A stretch of DNA of 64,000 nt from Intestinibacter bartlettii (GTDB lineage Bacteria > Bacillota > Clostridia > Peptostreptococcales > Peptostreptococcaceae): NCBI RefSeq assembly GCF_000154445.1, contig NZ_DS499566.1; one strand, written 5' to 3'. Of this stretch, positions 8,128 through 16,881 are shown one piece after another. Numbering within the stretch: the stretch's first letter is position 1; every line of letters starts with the position of its first letter. A program made the translations under genes and the position numbers. Below the pieces are notes generated by a model. It was not told the DNA's origin. It saw nothing but the letters and a program-made list of their open reading frames with translations, and searched no databases.

Positions 8128-8697
8128 TTAAATTACATAATCAGCTACATATTCTTTATTATTTTCTACTACTTCTAATTTGCGTCTTGTTTTTATTTGT
8201 GCTGGTATTCCAACTGCTGTTGAATTACTTGGAACGTCTTGTAAAACTACACTATTTGCCCCAACTTTAACATTATCTCCAATTGTTACTGGACCTAAAA
8301 CTTTTGCTCCAGAACCTATTATTACATCTGAGCCAATAGTAGGATGTCTTTTAAAAGTTTTTTCATTTCCTGTTGCCCCAATTGTTGCACCTTGGTAAAT
8401 TGTAACTCTATCTCCTATTATTGCAGTTTCACCTATAACAACTCCACTACCATGGTCTATTAATATTCCATCTCCTATTTGAGCACCTGGATGTATTTCG
8501 ATTTGTGTTAAAAATCTTGATACTTGGGATATAAGTCTTGCTATGAAAAATCTCTTTTTAGTGTAGAAAAAATGAGACATTCTATACATAATCATCGCAT
8601 GAATCGATGGGTAAAGCAAAAATAATTCTATTTTATTTCTAGCTGCTGGATCTGAATCCACTATAAATTGTAAATCTTTTTTAACATGATAAAACAT
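8128..8697 (-). CDS. cysE: serine O-acetyltransferase CysE
   Basis: 189 residues. It transfers acetyl from acetyl-CoA to L-serine, the first step of cysteine synthesis. The N-terminal helical region (ending around FYTKKRFFIARLISQ) is followed by a left-handed beta-helix of hexapeptide repeats (IDHGSGVVIGETAIIGD, then VIIGSGAKVLGPVTIGDN). It is shorter than enterobacterial CysE, as is usual in Firmicutes. It follows cysK by 29 bases on the same strand and is probably co-transcribed from the cysK promoter. Confidence 0.93.
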   Translation of the reverse strand: MFYHVKKDLQFIVDSDPAARNKIELFLLYPSIHAMIMYRMSHFFYTKKRFFIARLISQVSRFLTQIEIHPGAQIGDGILIDHGSGVVIGETAIIGDRVTIYQGATIGATGNEKTFKRHPTIGSDVIIGSGAKVLGPVTIGDNVKVGANSVVLQDVPSNSTAVGIPAQIKTRRKLEVVENNKEYVADYVI

Positions 8698-8726
8698 ACT
8701 GTATACGACCTTCTTTCAATTAATTT

Positions 8727-9623
8727 TTAAAATATTCCCATAGACATGTATTTGTCTACACCATCGGGAGCTACTGTCACTATTATTTTATCTGGATTTT
8801 CATCACTTAACTTCATTGCGCCGAAGATATTAGCACCAGATGATATTCCTATTAATATTCCAAGTTTATTTGCAATAAGTCTAACTGTTTCATAACTATC
8901 TTCATCTGATACAGTTATAACTTTATCTACTATATCTTTATCGTAAATCTTTGGTATAAAGTTTGCGCCTATTCCTTGGATTTTGTGTGGACCTGATTTA
9001 TTTTCTGTTATTAGTGGTGACGATTTTGGTTCTATTCCAATCACTTTAATTTCTTTATTTTTTTCTTTTAAAAACTTACCTGCCCCAACTATAGTTCCGC
9101 CAGAACCAATCCCTGCTACTATAAAAGATACATCTTTGACTTCTTTTAAAATTTCAGGGCCAGTAGTTTCATAATGAGCTCTTGGATTATCTTCGTTATC
9201 GAATTGACCTAGACATATATAATTTGGATTTTTATCTAATAGTTCATTTGCCTTTTCTATTGAGCCTGCCATACCTTTAGCTCCTTCTGTAAGCATTAAT
9301 TCTGCTCCAAAGGCTTTTACTAATTGTCTTCTTTCTATACTCATAGTATCTGGCATTATAATTATTACTTTGTATCCTTTTAGTTTTCCAGCCATCGCAA
9401 GGGCTATTCCTGTGTTGCCGCTTGTCGCCTCAACTAAAACACTATCTTTGTTTAGTATTCCTTTTTCTTCTGCTCCATTAATCATATATAATGCAGCTCT
9501 GTCTTTTATACTCCCTCCTGGATTTGCTTTTTCTAATTTAACAAATACATTTGGATATCCTGCTTCTTTTAAATTTAAAATTGGTGTATTCCCAATTAAA
9601 TCTAAAGCGTTGTTATATATCAT
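8727..9623 (-). CDS. cysK: O-acetylserine sulfhydrylase (cysteine synthase) CysK
   Basis: 298 residues. It uses PLP to make cysteine from O-acetylserine and sulfide. The PLP lysine is in GGSIKDRAA (about 37-45), the phosphate/substrate loop is TSGNTGIALA (about 63-72), and GIGSGGTIVG (about 170) binds the cofactor phosphate. The frame is open to 9638, but GGGAGG overlaps that start, while the ATG at 9623 is correctly spaced from it. First gene of a cysK-cysE pair. The promoter region is packed with 13-bp palindromes. Confidence 0.94.
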   Translation of the reverse strand: MIYNNALDLIGNTPILNLKEAGYPNVFVKLEKANPGGSIKDRAALYMINGAEEKGILNKDSVLVEATSGNTGIALAMAGKLKGYKVIIIMPDTMSIERRQLVKAFGAELMLTEGAKGMAGSIEKANELLDKNPNYICLGQFDNEDNPRAHYETTGPEILKEVKDVSFIVAGIGSGGTIVGAGKFLKEKNKEIKVIGIEPKSSPLITENKSGPHKIQGIGANFIPKIYDKDIVDKVITVSDEDSYETVRLIANKLGILIGISSGANIFGAMKLSDENPDKIIVTVAPDGVDKYMSMGIF

Positions 9624-9650
9624 AAGTCTTCCTCCCACTTTTTACCATTT

Positions 9651-9765
9651 ATCAATTTGATAATTATATTATATTATTATCATTTTGATATGTCAACCAA
9701 ATTTTATCATTTTGATAGTAAAAATTATCATTTTGATAATAAGCATTATTGGATAAAAATGATAA
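9651..9765 (-). promoter_or_regulatory. cysK promoter with an array of 13-bp palindromic operators
   Basis: On the minus strand TTGACA (9696-9691), 17 bases, then TATAAT (9673-9668) make a consensus promoter. Palindromes TATCATTTTGATA occur at 9678-9690 (exactly in the spacer), 9705-9717 and 9726-9738, with ATCAATTTGATAA at 9651-9663 near the start of transcription. A weaker site lies at 9753-9765. Spacings are 27, 27 and 21 bases. This is the picture of a strongly repressed promoter. A CymR/Rrf2-type sulfur regulator is a reasonable guess but is not encoded here. Confidence 0.75.
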
Positions 9766-9822
9766 TCCATTTCAATATTTGCATTAATAATCTATACTCT
9801 TTCTAACAATTAATACAAAACC

Positions 9823-10308
9823 TCATCTCAAAAATTCTAAAATAGGCTCTAAATTACTCTTATCTGTATTTTTAATCTCCTCTTTATAATTCGCTATATT
9901 AGAAGGTATTTTCCCAGAACCATAAGATACTCTTAGCTTATCTATAAAACTAAGTTTACTGTAATTAAAATCTCCCTTAAGTTCAAAAAACTTTATATTT
10001 TTATATAAATATGTAGGCAAGAAATTGAACATCATAATCTCATCTAGTGAATAAAGTCCAAGTCCTACATAAAAAACTATAACTTTTTTATTCTTTAACT
10101 TTTCTAAATTATCTTTTATAAATTCAACTCCCCTTATATATCCATTTTCAATAGATGCTCCAAATATTATAGTGTCGTAATTTTTTAAATCTGAGCTTTT
10201 TATATCGGAAATTTCATATAAATCAGCATTTATTTTTATTGCAAGCCAGCCTGCGTATTTTTTTGTGTTATTATATTTTGTTTTGTAGATTATAACTGTT
10301 TTAGACAT
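9823..10308 (-). CDS. flavodoxin-domain protein
   Basis: 161 residues with the flavodoxin fold. The FMN phosphate loop appears as YKTKYNNTKKYA at residues 8-19, followed by DTIIFGASIENG (about 45-56) and VIVFYVGLGLYS. It resembles the HemG-like/flavodoxin_5 group, in which the first loop is T/S-rich. It is presumed to be a cytosolic FMN electron carrier or protoporphyrinogen oxidase-like enzyme; no haem genes are nearby. The ribosome site GGAGG is inside a long inverted repeat. Confidence 0.75.
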   Translation of the reverse strand: MSKTVIIYKTKYNNTKKYAGWLAIKINADLYEISDIKSSDLKNYDTIIFGASIENGYIRGVEFIKDNLEKLKNKKVIVFYVGLGLYSLDEIMMFNFLPTYLYKNIKFFELKGDFNYSKLSFIDKLRVSYGSGKIPSNIANYKEEIKNTDKSNLEPILEFLR

Positions 10309-10315
10309 AATAAAA

Positions 10316-10349
10316 CCTCCAATTATTTACTATATTTAATAATTAGAGG
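10316..10349 (-). promoter_or_regulatory. hairpin that covers the flavodoxin ribosome site
   Basis: CCTCTAATTATT and AATAATTGGAGG form a 12-bp stem with one G-U pair and a 10-base loop. The GGAGG arm is the Shine-Dalgarno of the gene starting at 10308. No run of T follows. Confidence 0.5.
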
Positions 10350-10447
10350 TCTCTTTTTACTTTCCTTTATTATTTTATTTTTTTAACTTTTGCAAAACCT
10401 TTAGTAAATAGTTTATATCATTTATATAAATTTAAAATTATATAAAC

Positions 10448-11080
10448 TTATACAAACATTTTTTCTCCTAATAAAACAAAATTTTGTAACATTAAAAATG
10501 CCTTTACATCCATTTTTTCTTTTGATTTTAATATTTTCCTAGCTTCTTCTTGTGAAACTAAAATCGCTTCGATATCTTCGTCATCTTCAAGTCCGTCTTT
10601 ATTTAGCTCACCATCACATGTGCAAAAAACAAGTGCAATAGACTCATCAGTCATCCCTGGCGAAAGATAAGTTTTTTCTATTGTATAATCATTATTTACA
10701 TCTAATAAATCTAGTCCTGTTTCTTCTTTTAATTCTCTTTTTACAGATTCTAAGATGTCTTTGTCACCTTTATCTACAAGCCCTGCTGGAACTTCGTATA
10801 TATAGTCGTTTATAGGAACTCTAAATTGTTTTATAATTACAAGTTTTTTATATCTAACATGGTATGCACAAATTCCAACAGCATCTACTTTATCTTCATT
10901 TTGATTTAAATAAAAATCTTCTACAGCTTCTTTATCTTTTCTAGTCGCAACAGTCCAGTGTTTATTTTCATTTAATTTATTTTTATATTCTAAATCGTAT
11001 AGACTTATAAATTTTCCATAACAAAGTTCATTTACCTTTTGTATTTTGTTATTCAAATTACTCACCCTTTCTAATTTCAA
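10448..11080 (-). CDS. NUDIX hydrolase, ADP-ribose pyrophosphatase-like
   Basis: About 202-210 residues. The Nudix box reads GLVDKGDKDILESVKRELKEETG: the REL.EETG core is intact, but the first Glu is Asp and one extra residue precedes REL. The preceding VPAG-type block (YEVPAGLVDKG) is typical of ADP-ribose pyrophosphatases. The ATG at 11080 overlaps the upstream gene by 23 bases and has no ribosome site. AAAGGGTGAG fits better with a TTG start at 11056, one base past the upstream stop, so the two genes are translationally coupled. Confidence 0.85.
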   Translation of the reverse strand: MKLERVSNLNNKIQKVNELCYGKFISLYDLEYKNKLNENKHWTVATRKDKEAVEDFYLNQNEDKVDAVGICAYHVRYKKLVIIKQFRVPINDYIYEVPAGLVDKGDKDILESVKRELKEETGLDLLDVNNDYTIEKTYLSPGMTDESIALVFCTCDGELNKDGLEDDEDIEAILVSQEEARKILKSKEKMDVKAFLMLQNFVLLGEKMFV

Positions 11081-12113
11081 TATATCCCCTGTCTTTTGTG
11101 TCTTTTAGATATTCATTTATTATATTTATATAATCGATTTCGTCTTTTCTAAGCGCATCTTTTTCTTCTTTGTTTTGAACAATTAGATCTTGTATAGAAG
11201 TTTTTAGATTTTCTATCTGACTTGGATATCTTGCATCGATTACCTTTTCATATTTAATTTTAGCACATCTTATATAATATACTTTGTATTTATAGTTTTT
11301 CATATTTATCCAAAATACTATATCTCTATTTAAATTTTGAAGGTATTTCTGTTTTCTAACAATAGATGAAAATAAGTCTATTTCTCCCTTTATTTTGGCC
11401 GCCTCTTCAAATTTCAAGTCTTTAGCTTTTGCATTCATCTCTTTATTCAAGCTTTCTATTACAAAATTACTTTTTCCATTTAAGTTATCTTTTATATTTT
11501 TTACTATATCATGTTTAATATTATCATCAATTTGCTTTCTGCATGGTCCTATACATTTATCTAAATCATATCGTATACATTTATTTTGCCTTTTACATAT
11601 TGGAAGGCGATATACTTTTATGATTATTTCTTTTATAATATCTAGCTTTCTTTTAAATGAATAAGGACCAAAATAAATCCCGTCTTCTTCTATTTCATTT
11701 GATATTTTTATAATATTGTGATCTTTTTCATCTAGACAAATATATTTGTATTTTTCATAACTTTTAAGAAGAGTGTTATACATCGGCTTTAATCTATGTA
11801 TATTTTGACACTCTAAAAAAAGCGCATCAAATTCTGTATCTGTTTTTATAATATCTATATGAGATATATTTTTTATCATCCTCTCTATTTTTCTAGAGCG
11901 ATTTGTGCTGTTTAAAAAATAGCTTTTCACTCGCTTTTTTAGACATTTTGATTTACCGACATACAACAACCTATCTTCTTTATCTTTCATAAAATAAATG
12001 CCTGGTTCTTCTGGCAAATTATTCAACCCTTCTAATTTATAAGTAATTTTTTTATAATCGACTTCATTTTCTGTAGTTTCTTTATAAATAGTTTTTTTAT
12101 AATTAGTTTCCAT
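11058..12113 (-). CDS. UvrC-like GIY-YIG protein without the C-terminal nuclease half
   Basis: 351 residues that match the N-terminal half of UvrC: GIY-YIG domain (EEPGIYFMKDK...LLYVGKSKCLKKRVKSYF, about 35-65), the cysteine group CIRYDLDKCIGPCRKQ (about 180-195), and a UVR motif for UvrB contact (SLNKEMNAKAKDLKFEEAAKIKGEI, about 220-245). The RNase H-like nuclease and helix-hairpin-helix domains of full UvrC (about 600 residues) are missing, and the C-terminus has another helical region. It may make only the 3' incision, as Cho does. It starts right after the restored end of the EamA gene. Confidence 0.8.
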   Translation of the reverse strand: METNYKKTIYKETTENEVDYKKITYKLEGLNNLPEEPGIYFMKDKEDRLLYVGKSKCLKKRVKSYFLNSTNRSRKIERMIKNISHIDIIKTDTEFDALFLECQNIHRLKPMYNTLLKSYEKYKYICLDEKDHNIIKISNEIEEDGIYFGPYSFKRKLDIIKEIIIKVYRLPICKRQNKCIRYDLDKCIGPCRKQIDDNIKHDIVKNIKDNLNGKSNFVIESLNKEMNAKAKDLKFEEAAKIKGEIDLFSSIVRKQKYLQNLNRDIVFWINMKNYKYKVYYIRCAKIKYEKVIDARYPSQIENLKTSIQDLIVQNKEEKDALRKDEIDYINIINEYLKDTKDRGYIEIRKGE

Positions 12114-12162
12114 CTATAAATTTATTTCTCCATTTTCTATAGTTTTAGGTTTTGGATTTCTC

Positions 12163-13053
12163 TCAGCTATTACTGCAGATAAATAAGATTATAACTCCTC
12201 CTATTAATTGATATATTGAAAAAGGCTCTCTAAGCAAGAATATGCTAAATACTACAGATGAAACTGGATCTATATAACCTAAAATCGCTATACTTTGAGC
12301 TTTTAAATCTTTCATCGCTGAAAAATATAGACAATAAGCAATTCCTGTATGAGCTATACCTAAAATTAATATTAATATTATAGATTTTGTTGAATCAAAT
12401 ATAATATTATTTCTAAATATCACCCAAGGTAATAGCACCATAGACGCCATAAAAAGTTGTATAAAAGTTTTTGTGTAGTCGTCTACATTTTTTATAAACT
12501 TATTTAATATTATTACACTTGCATATAGACAAGCTGCTAAAAATGCATTTATTATCCCCTGAGTTAAGTTTATATTAGTACTTGATTGGCCAGTTCTTAC
12601 GATTAATACAAGACCAATCATAGCACACATTACGGCTAATACCTTTTTTAAAGTCAATTTTTCTTTTAAAAATATAGGTGATACAAATATTACTATAACT
12701 GGAGCTAGATAATAAACAATTGTCGCATTTGCAACAGTAATATAGTTGTATGAGTTAAATAAAAATACCCAGTTAAGGCCAATCGCCATACCTGAAATTA
12801 TAAATATTATAATGCTTTTTTTGCTAGGTTTTTTATCTTCATCTTCAAAGTCATTATTTAGTTTATCATTTTCTTGTTCTAATTTTTTATTATTTTGCAT
12901 CCTAATAAATAAAACTATACCAAGAAATACACTTCCTATTATTCCTCTAAAAAATGCTATTTCAACTGAATCTAGAGAAATATTTTTTACAAATACTCCT
13001 AAGCTCCCCCAAAGAAGCATAGCAATTAATACTTTTATTGTTGCTTTGTTCAT
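12163..13053 (-). CDS. EamA-family (DMT) transporter, frameshifted near the C-terminus
   Basis: 296 residues as read, with ten membrane helices in two EamA repeats (MLLWGSLGVFVKN at the start; a second repeat from about 165). It is a metabolite exporter or importer of unknown substrate. The frame ends CSNS at a premature stop. Shifting by one base at about 12176 reads AVIAERNPKPKTIENG and continues to a stop at 12114, directly next to the start of the following gene. That is the usual kind of basic tail for this family, so the real gene probably spans 12114-13053. Confidence 0.8.
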   Translation of the reverse strand: MNKATIKVLIAMLLWGSLGVFVKNISLDSVEIAFFRGIIGSVFLGIVLFIRMQNNKKLEQENDKLNNDFEDEDKKPSKKSIIIFIISGMAIGLNWVFLFNSYNYITVANATIVYYLAPVIVIFVSPIFLKEKLTLKKVLAVMCAMIGLVLIVRTGQSSTNINLTQGIINAFLAACLYASVIILNKFIKNVDDYTKTFIQLFMASMVLLPWVIFRNNIIFDSTKSIILILILGIAHTGIAYCLYFSAMKDLKAQSIAILGYIDPVSSVVFSIFLLREPFSIYQLIGGVIILFICSNS

Positions 13054-13078
13054 ACTAATCCCCCTTACATATAGCGCT

Positions 13079-15085
13079 TTATTTTTTTAAATATTTATCC
13101 ATTAATTCTTCTACATCAATGTGCATATATTCTTTTATCTCGCTACCCTTAACAGAATATGAAGTTCCCTTTGAGCAGAATATCGAATTTGATGTAAATT
13201 CTTCGTCTGCATCTTTGTTGTAGTTGTATTTTTCTATTACTTCTTCTAAATTATGGCACTCATCGTATCCATCGAAGTTAAGCGAGATTTTGCCAGTACC
13301 TTTTGTAAAAGAAATTAATTCTAATTGATAATCCATAAATGTTGCTACTGGGCCCCTACCAGTTATTATAGATTTATTATTTATACTCTGTGGCATTTCA
13401 AAGCTTCCATTTAGCCTTTGAATATCAGACATAACTCTTCCAAGGTAATTGTCTTCTACTTCGATTTCAAAAGCGTAAAACGGTTCTAGTATTATATTTT
13501 CACTTTGCTCAATTCCCTGTCTTATAGCCCTATAAGTCGCTTGTCTAAAATCACCCCCACTTGTATGTTTTTTGTGGTCTCTTCCTGTAAGTAGAGTTAT
13601 TTTTAAATCGTCTAAATCAAATCCACAAAGTATTCCGTGGTGTTTTCTTTCAAACACATGTGTTTTTACTAAATTTTGTGTGCCAATATCTAAATCATCT
13701 ACATGTGCTATACTCTCAAATACTATGCCTCCTCCTCTTACATTTGGCTCTATTTTTAAATGAACTTCAGCATAGTGTTTTAACGGCTCGTAATGGCCAC
13801 TTCCGATACAAGGAGTTTTTATAGTTTCTTTATATAAAATTTCACATTTTCCAAAGTCAACTTCAACATCAAATCTATTTTTTATAAGCTCTTTTAAAAT
13901 TTCGAGTTGGACTTTTCCCATTATGCTTATACTTATTTCTTTTAATTTTTCGCTATAAGATACATTTAAGCTCGGCTCTTCAGCTTCTAAAATCTTAAAC
14001 ATACTAAGAACATCTTTTATATTTAAACTTTCATCAAATATTACCTTTGTTCTAAGTGTTGGAATTATAGTCTCTTTATTCTTAGTTTTTAGTATTTCTA
14101 TATCTTCATTTGATTTTGAGGTTATATATTGACCTATATTTATATTACTTAAACCTGATATAGCTCCAATCTGCCCTGCTGCTATACTCTTACTTATAGA
14201 TGTCTTCTCGCCGTTTTTTAAATATATTGAGTTTATTTTTTCTTCTATTATCTCGTCGTTATAGAAATATTTTACCTCGTCTTTTACATTTAATTTTCCG
14301 CTTAAAACTTTTATGTATACTTCTTTGTTTTTATCTTCATATTTTATATTACAAACTTTAGCTAAAAACTCGTTATTTTCATCATAAGACGTTGTTGTAA
14401 GTTTATCAAAAGATTCTATAAAGCTTTCGATATTTATATCATTTAATGCAGAACCTCTAAATACTGGATATATTTTATTTTCTTTAATTTGTTTTTTTAA
14501 ATTATCTTCCCAAAGCTTTTTATTATATCCACTTTCAAAATAAACTTCCATTAAATCTTCGTCTCTTTCTGCTATAAAATCGATAATATCTTCACTAAAA
14601 TCTTCATTTTTAAATTCATCTGTCATATCGATTATATTTGAATCTAAATTTTCTTTAATATCAGAAATTACTTCATCTATAAAAAAGTTTTCACTATCTA
14701 TTTTATTTATAAAAATAAAAGTAGGTATATTTTTCTTTTTTAAAAGTTTAAAAACTGTAGATGTATGTGATTGAACCTTTTGTGTTCCGCTTACTACAAG
14801 TATAGCATAATCTAATATATCTAAACTTCTCTCCATCTGACCGCTAAAATCGACATGTCCTGGAGTATCGACTAAAAAATATTCATTTTCATTATAGAAA
14901 AATCTCGCTATCTTTGAAAATACTGTTATACCTCTTTTTCTTTCAACTTCATAATTATCTAAAAAAGTATTCTTATGATCTACTCTTCCCCTACTTCTTA
15001 TAGATTTTGTATGATATAAAATTTGCTCCGATAAAGATGTCTTTCCAGCATCGACGTGTGCTAATATCCCAATTGTTTTAATCAT
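13079..15085 (-). CDS. TetM/EF-G-like ribosomal GTPase
   Basis: 668 residues with the EF-G layout. G1 is AHVDAGKTS (about 9-17), then GRVD...ERKRGIT (switch I), DTPGHVDF (about 73-80), NKID (about 126-129) and RGSAL; domain 4 carries RGGGIVF. The C-terminus keeps the SVKGSEIKEYMH block of ribosomal-protection proteins. Length and loop pattern place it beside Tet(M)-like factors, but the switch regions differ from the classical resistance genes, and no mobile element surrounds it. A housekeeping translation factor that frees the ribosome from drugs or stalls is the cautious reading. Confidence 0.8.
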   Translation of the reverse strand: MIKTIGILAHVDAGKTSLSEQILYHTKSIRSRGRVDHKNTFLDNYEVERKRGITVFSKIARFFYNENEYFLVDTPGHVDFSGQMERSLDILDYAILVVSGTQKVQSHTSTVFKLLKKKNIPTFIFINKIDSENFFIDEVISDIKENLDSNIIDMTDEFKNEDFSEDIIDFIAERDEDLMEVYFESGYNKKLWEDNLKKQIKENKIYPVFRGSALNDINIESFIESFDKLTTTSYDENNEFLAKVCNIKYEDKNKEVYIKVLSGKLNVKDEVKYFYNDEIIEEKINSIYLKNGEKTSISKSIAAGQIGAISGLSNINIGQYITSKSNEDIEILKTKNKETIIPTLRTKVIFDESLNIKDVLSMFKILEAEEPSLNVSYSEKLKEISISIMGKVQLEILKELIKNRFDVEVDFGKCEILYKETIKTPCIGSGHYEPLKHYAEVHLKIEPNVRGGGIVFESIAHVDDLDIGTQNLVKTHVFERKHHGILCGFDLDDLKITLLTGRDHKKHTSGGDFRQATYRAIRQGIEQSENIILEPFYAFEIEVEDNYLGRVMSDIQRLNGSFEMPQSINNKSIITGRGPVATFMDYQLELISFTKGTGKISLNFDGYDECHNLEEVIEKYNYNKDADEEFTSNSIFCSKGTSYSVKGSEIKEYMHIDVEELMDKYLKK

Positions 15086-15175
15086 TTTATACCTCTTTCC
15101 TTAATAAACTTATAATAATACTTTTTTTAGTAAATAATACTTAAAACTATATTATCACACAAAGGAGGGATTTTG

Positions 15176-16393
15176 ATGATTAATTTAGACTTAAATATAG
15201 TATCAACGTTAATTTTGGCGATTGTACTTTGTTTATTCGGAAATTTTATCAAAAACAAATTCAGTATTTTTAATAAAGTATGCATACCGACACCTGTTAT
15301 AGGTGGTCTATTTTTTTCTTTATTAATTTTTATTCTCAGAAAGTTTGGCGTTTTAGAAATAACTATGGATACATCTTTAATGCCTTATTTTCTATCGATA
15401 TTCTTTATAAGCGTTGGATTTTGCATAAATATTTTTAGTGCAAAAGGTGGCGGAAAATTATTATTTTTATATTGGCTTTTATGCGCGTTTTTAGGTCTTT
15501 TTCAAAACTTAATAGCCGTATTTTCGTCAAAACTTCTACATATCAAACCACTTCTCGGATTTATGTGCGGGTCTGTATCTATGGAAGGTGGACATGGTTA
15601 TGCGCTCGCATTTGGAAAAACAATCGAATCAATTGGGATTGAAAATGCATGTGCAATAGGTATTGCAGCCGCGACACTCGGGCTTATAACAGGAGGTCTT
15701 CTTGGCGGTCCTGTTGGAAGATTTTTAATATATAAATACGATTTAAAACCATTAAAAGGAGGAAGTCGACTTTTTAAAAACAATAAAAATCAAAATACTA
15801 TAAAAACAAATAAACCTAAATTTCAATTTACACCTATAGTTTTTTTAGAAAATATTTTAATCTTGCTTTTAATTATGAATATCTCGTTTTTTGTATCAAA
15901 TATAATTTATATAAAAACAAATATACTAATTCCAAATATAGTAATTGGAATGCTTTTATCTGTAATAATTAACAATTTCAATATCAAAAAACAAGTATTT
16001 GATTTTTCTTGGGATTTATTTGACTTTATACAAAATATATCACTAGATATATTTTTGACTATGGCGCTTATGAGCATTGATTTATACGCATTATCTAGCC
16101 TTCTTGGACCTATACTTATTATTGTATTTTTCCAAGTTTTATTTGTATTAATCTACGGAGTATTTATATGCTTTAGAGTTTTAGGCAAAGACTACGATGC
16201 TGCAATCATGATAAGCGGTCTTATCGGCCACACACTAGGTGCTACACCTAATGCCCTTGCAAATATGTCTACACTTACAAGTAAATACGGCAAAAGTGAA
16301 ACAGCCTTTTTAATAGTGCCTATGGTCGGTGCATTCTTGCTCGATGCCTTTTCAATGCCTTGTATTTTATTTTTTATAAATTTTTTAAAATAG
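15176..16393 (+). CDS. gltS: sodium/glutamate symporter GltS
   Basis: 405 residues with about ten membrane helices in two inverted halves. The re-entrant loops are visible as GGHGYALAFG (about 140-149) in the first half and GHTLGATPNALANM (about 352-365) in the second, which are signature loops of GltS. It imports glutamate with sodium. A TTG is in frame three bases earlier, but the AAGGAGGG spacing favours the ATG at 15176. It is divergent from the GTPase gene, with about 90 bases between them. Confidence 0.92.
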   Translation: MINLDLNIVSTLILAIVLCLFGNFIKNKFSIFNKVCIPTPVIGGLFFSLLIFILRKFGVLEITMDTSLMPYFLSIFFISVGFCINIFSAKGGGKLLFLYWLLCAFLGLFQNLIAVFSSKLLHIKPLLGFMCGSVSMEGGHGYALAFGKTIESIGIENACAIGIAAATLGLITGGLLGGPVGRFLIYKYDLKPLKGGSRLFKNNKNQNTIKTNKPKFQFTPIVFLENILILLLIMNISFFVSNIIYIKTNILIPNIVIGMLLSVIINNFNIKKQVFDFSWDLFDFIQNISLDIFLTMALMSIDLYALSSLLGPILIIVFFQVLFVLIYGVFICFRVLGKDYDAAIMISGLIGHTLGATPNALANMSTLTSKYGKSETAFLIVPMVGAFLLDAFSMPCILFFINFLK

Positions 16394-16518
16394 ATACATA
16401 AAAAAGTATTAAAAACATAAATTTTACCATACTAAAAACATGAAATATTTTTAGTATAATAAACAAAATAAAGCAAAGGTAATAATTAAAATAAAATCTA
16501 TTAGAAAGTTGTGATACT

Positions 16519-16827
16519 ATGATAAAAAGCAATCTAAATTGCATCGTATCAAGTTGTGCTTATAACAACGACGGTTATTGCTATGCCTCTCATATTAAAA
16601 TAAATGGTTACGATGCTATAAATTCAAAAGATACAAATTGCGAAACTTACGTAAAAGGCTCATTTGAATCTCTTTCATCTAAAAGCGATGAAGTTATAAC
16701 AAATAGTCAAAATATTAGCTGCTCTGCAAAAAACTGTACATATAACTTCTACGGAGGTTGTAATGCTGATCATGTTTTAATCAGTACAAGAGACAGTAAA
16801 TGTGATACTTTTAGAATTAAAAATTAA
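16519..16827 (+). CDS. tandem DUF1540 protein
   Basis: 102 residues made of two copies of a cysteine-rich unit: C-x4-C-x-YN-x4-YCYASHIKI...NCETYV (about 8-45) and C-x4-C-TYN-x4-GCNADHVLI...KCDTFRI (about 68-100). Each unit has four cysteines and probably binds a metal. DUF1540 proteins are common in spore-forming Clostridia; their role is unknown. The ribosome site is weak (GTGATAC). A terminator follows. Confidence 0.85.
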   Translation: MIKSNLNCIVSSCAYNNDGYCYASHIKINGYDAINSKDTNCETYVKGSFESLSSKSDEVITNSQNISCSAKNCTYNFYGGCNADHVLISTRDSKCDTFRIKN

Positions 16828-16834
16828 AAACACT

Positions 16835-16870
16835 AAAAAACGGGCTTTATAAATGCAAGGCCCGTTTTTA
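16835..16870. terminator. bidirectional terminator
   Basis: AAAACGGGC / GCCCGTTTTT stem between the DUF1540 gene and the convergent plsC-like gene. Confidence 0.85.
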
Positions 16871-16881
16871 TATACAAATAA

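Noticed and set aside
13079..15085. Calling this gene tet(M) or a tetracycline resistance gene
   Set aside because: The switch regions differ from classical Tet(M), no mobile context exists, and resistance cannot be inferred from the sequence.
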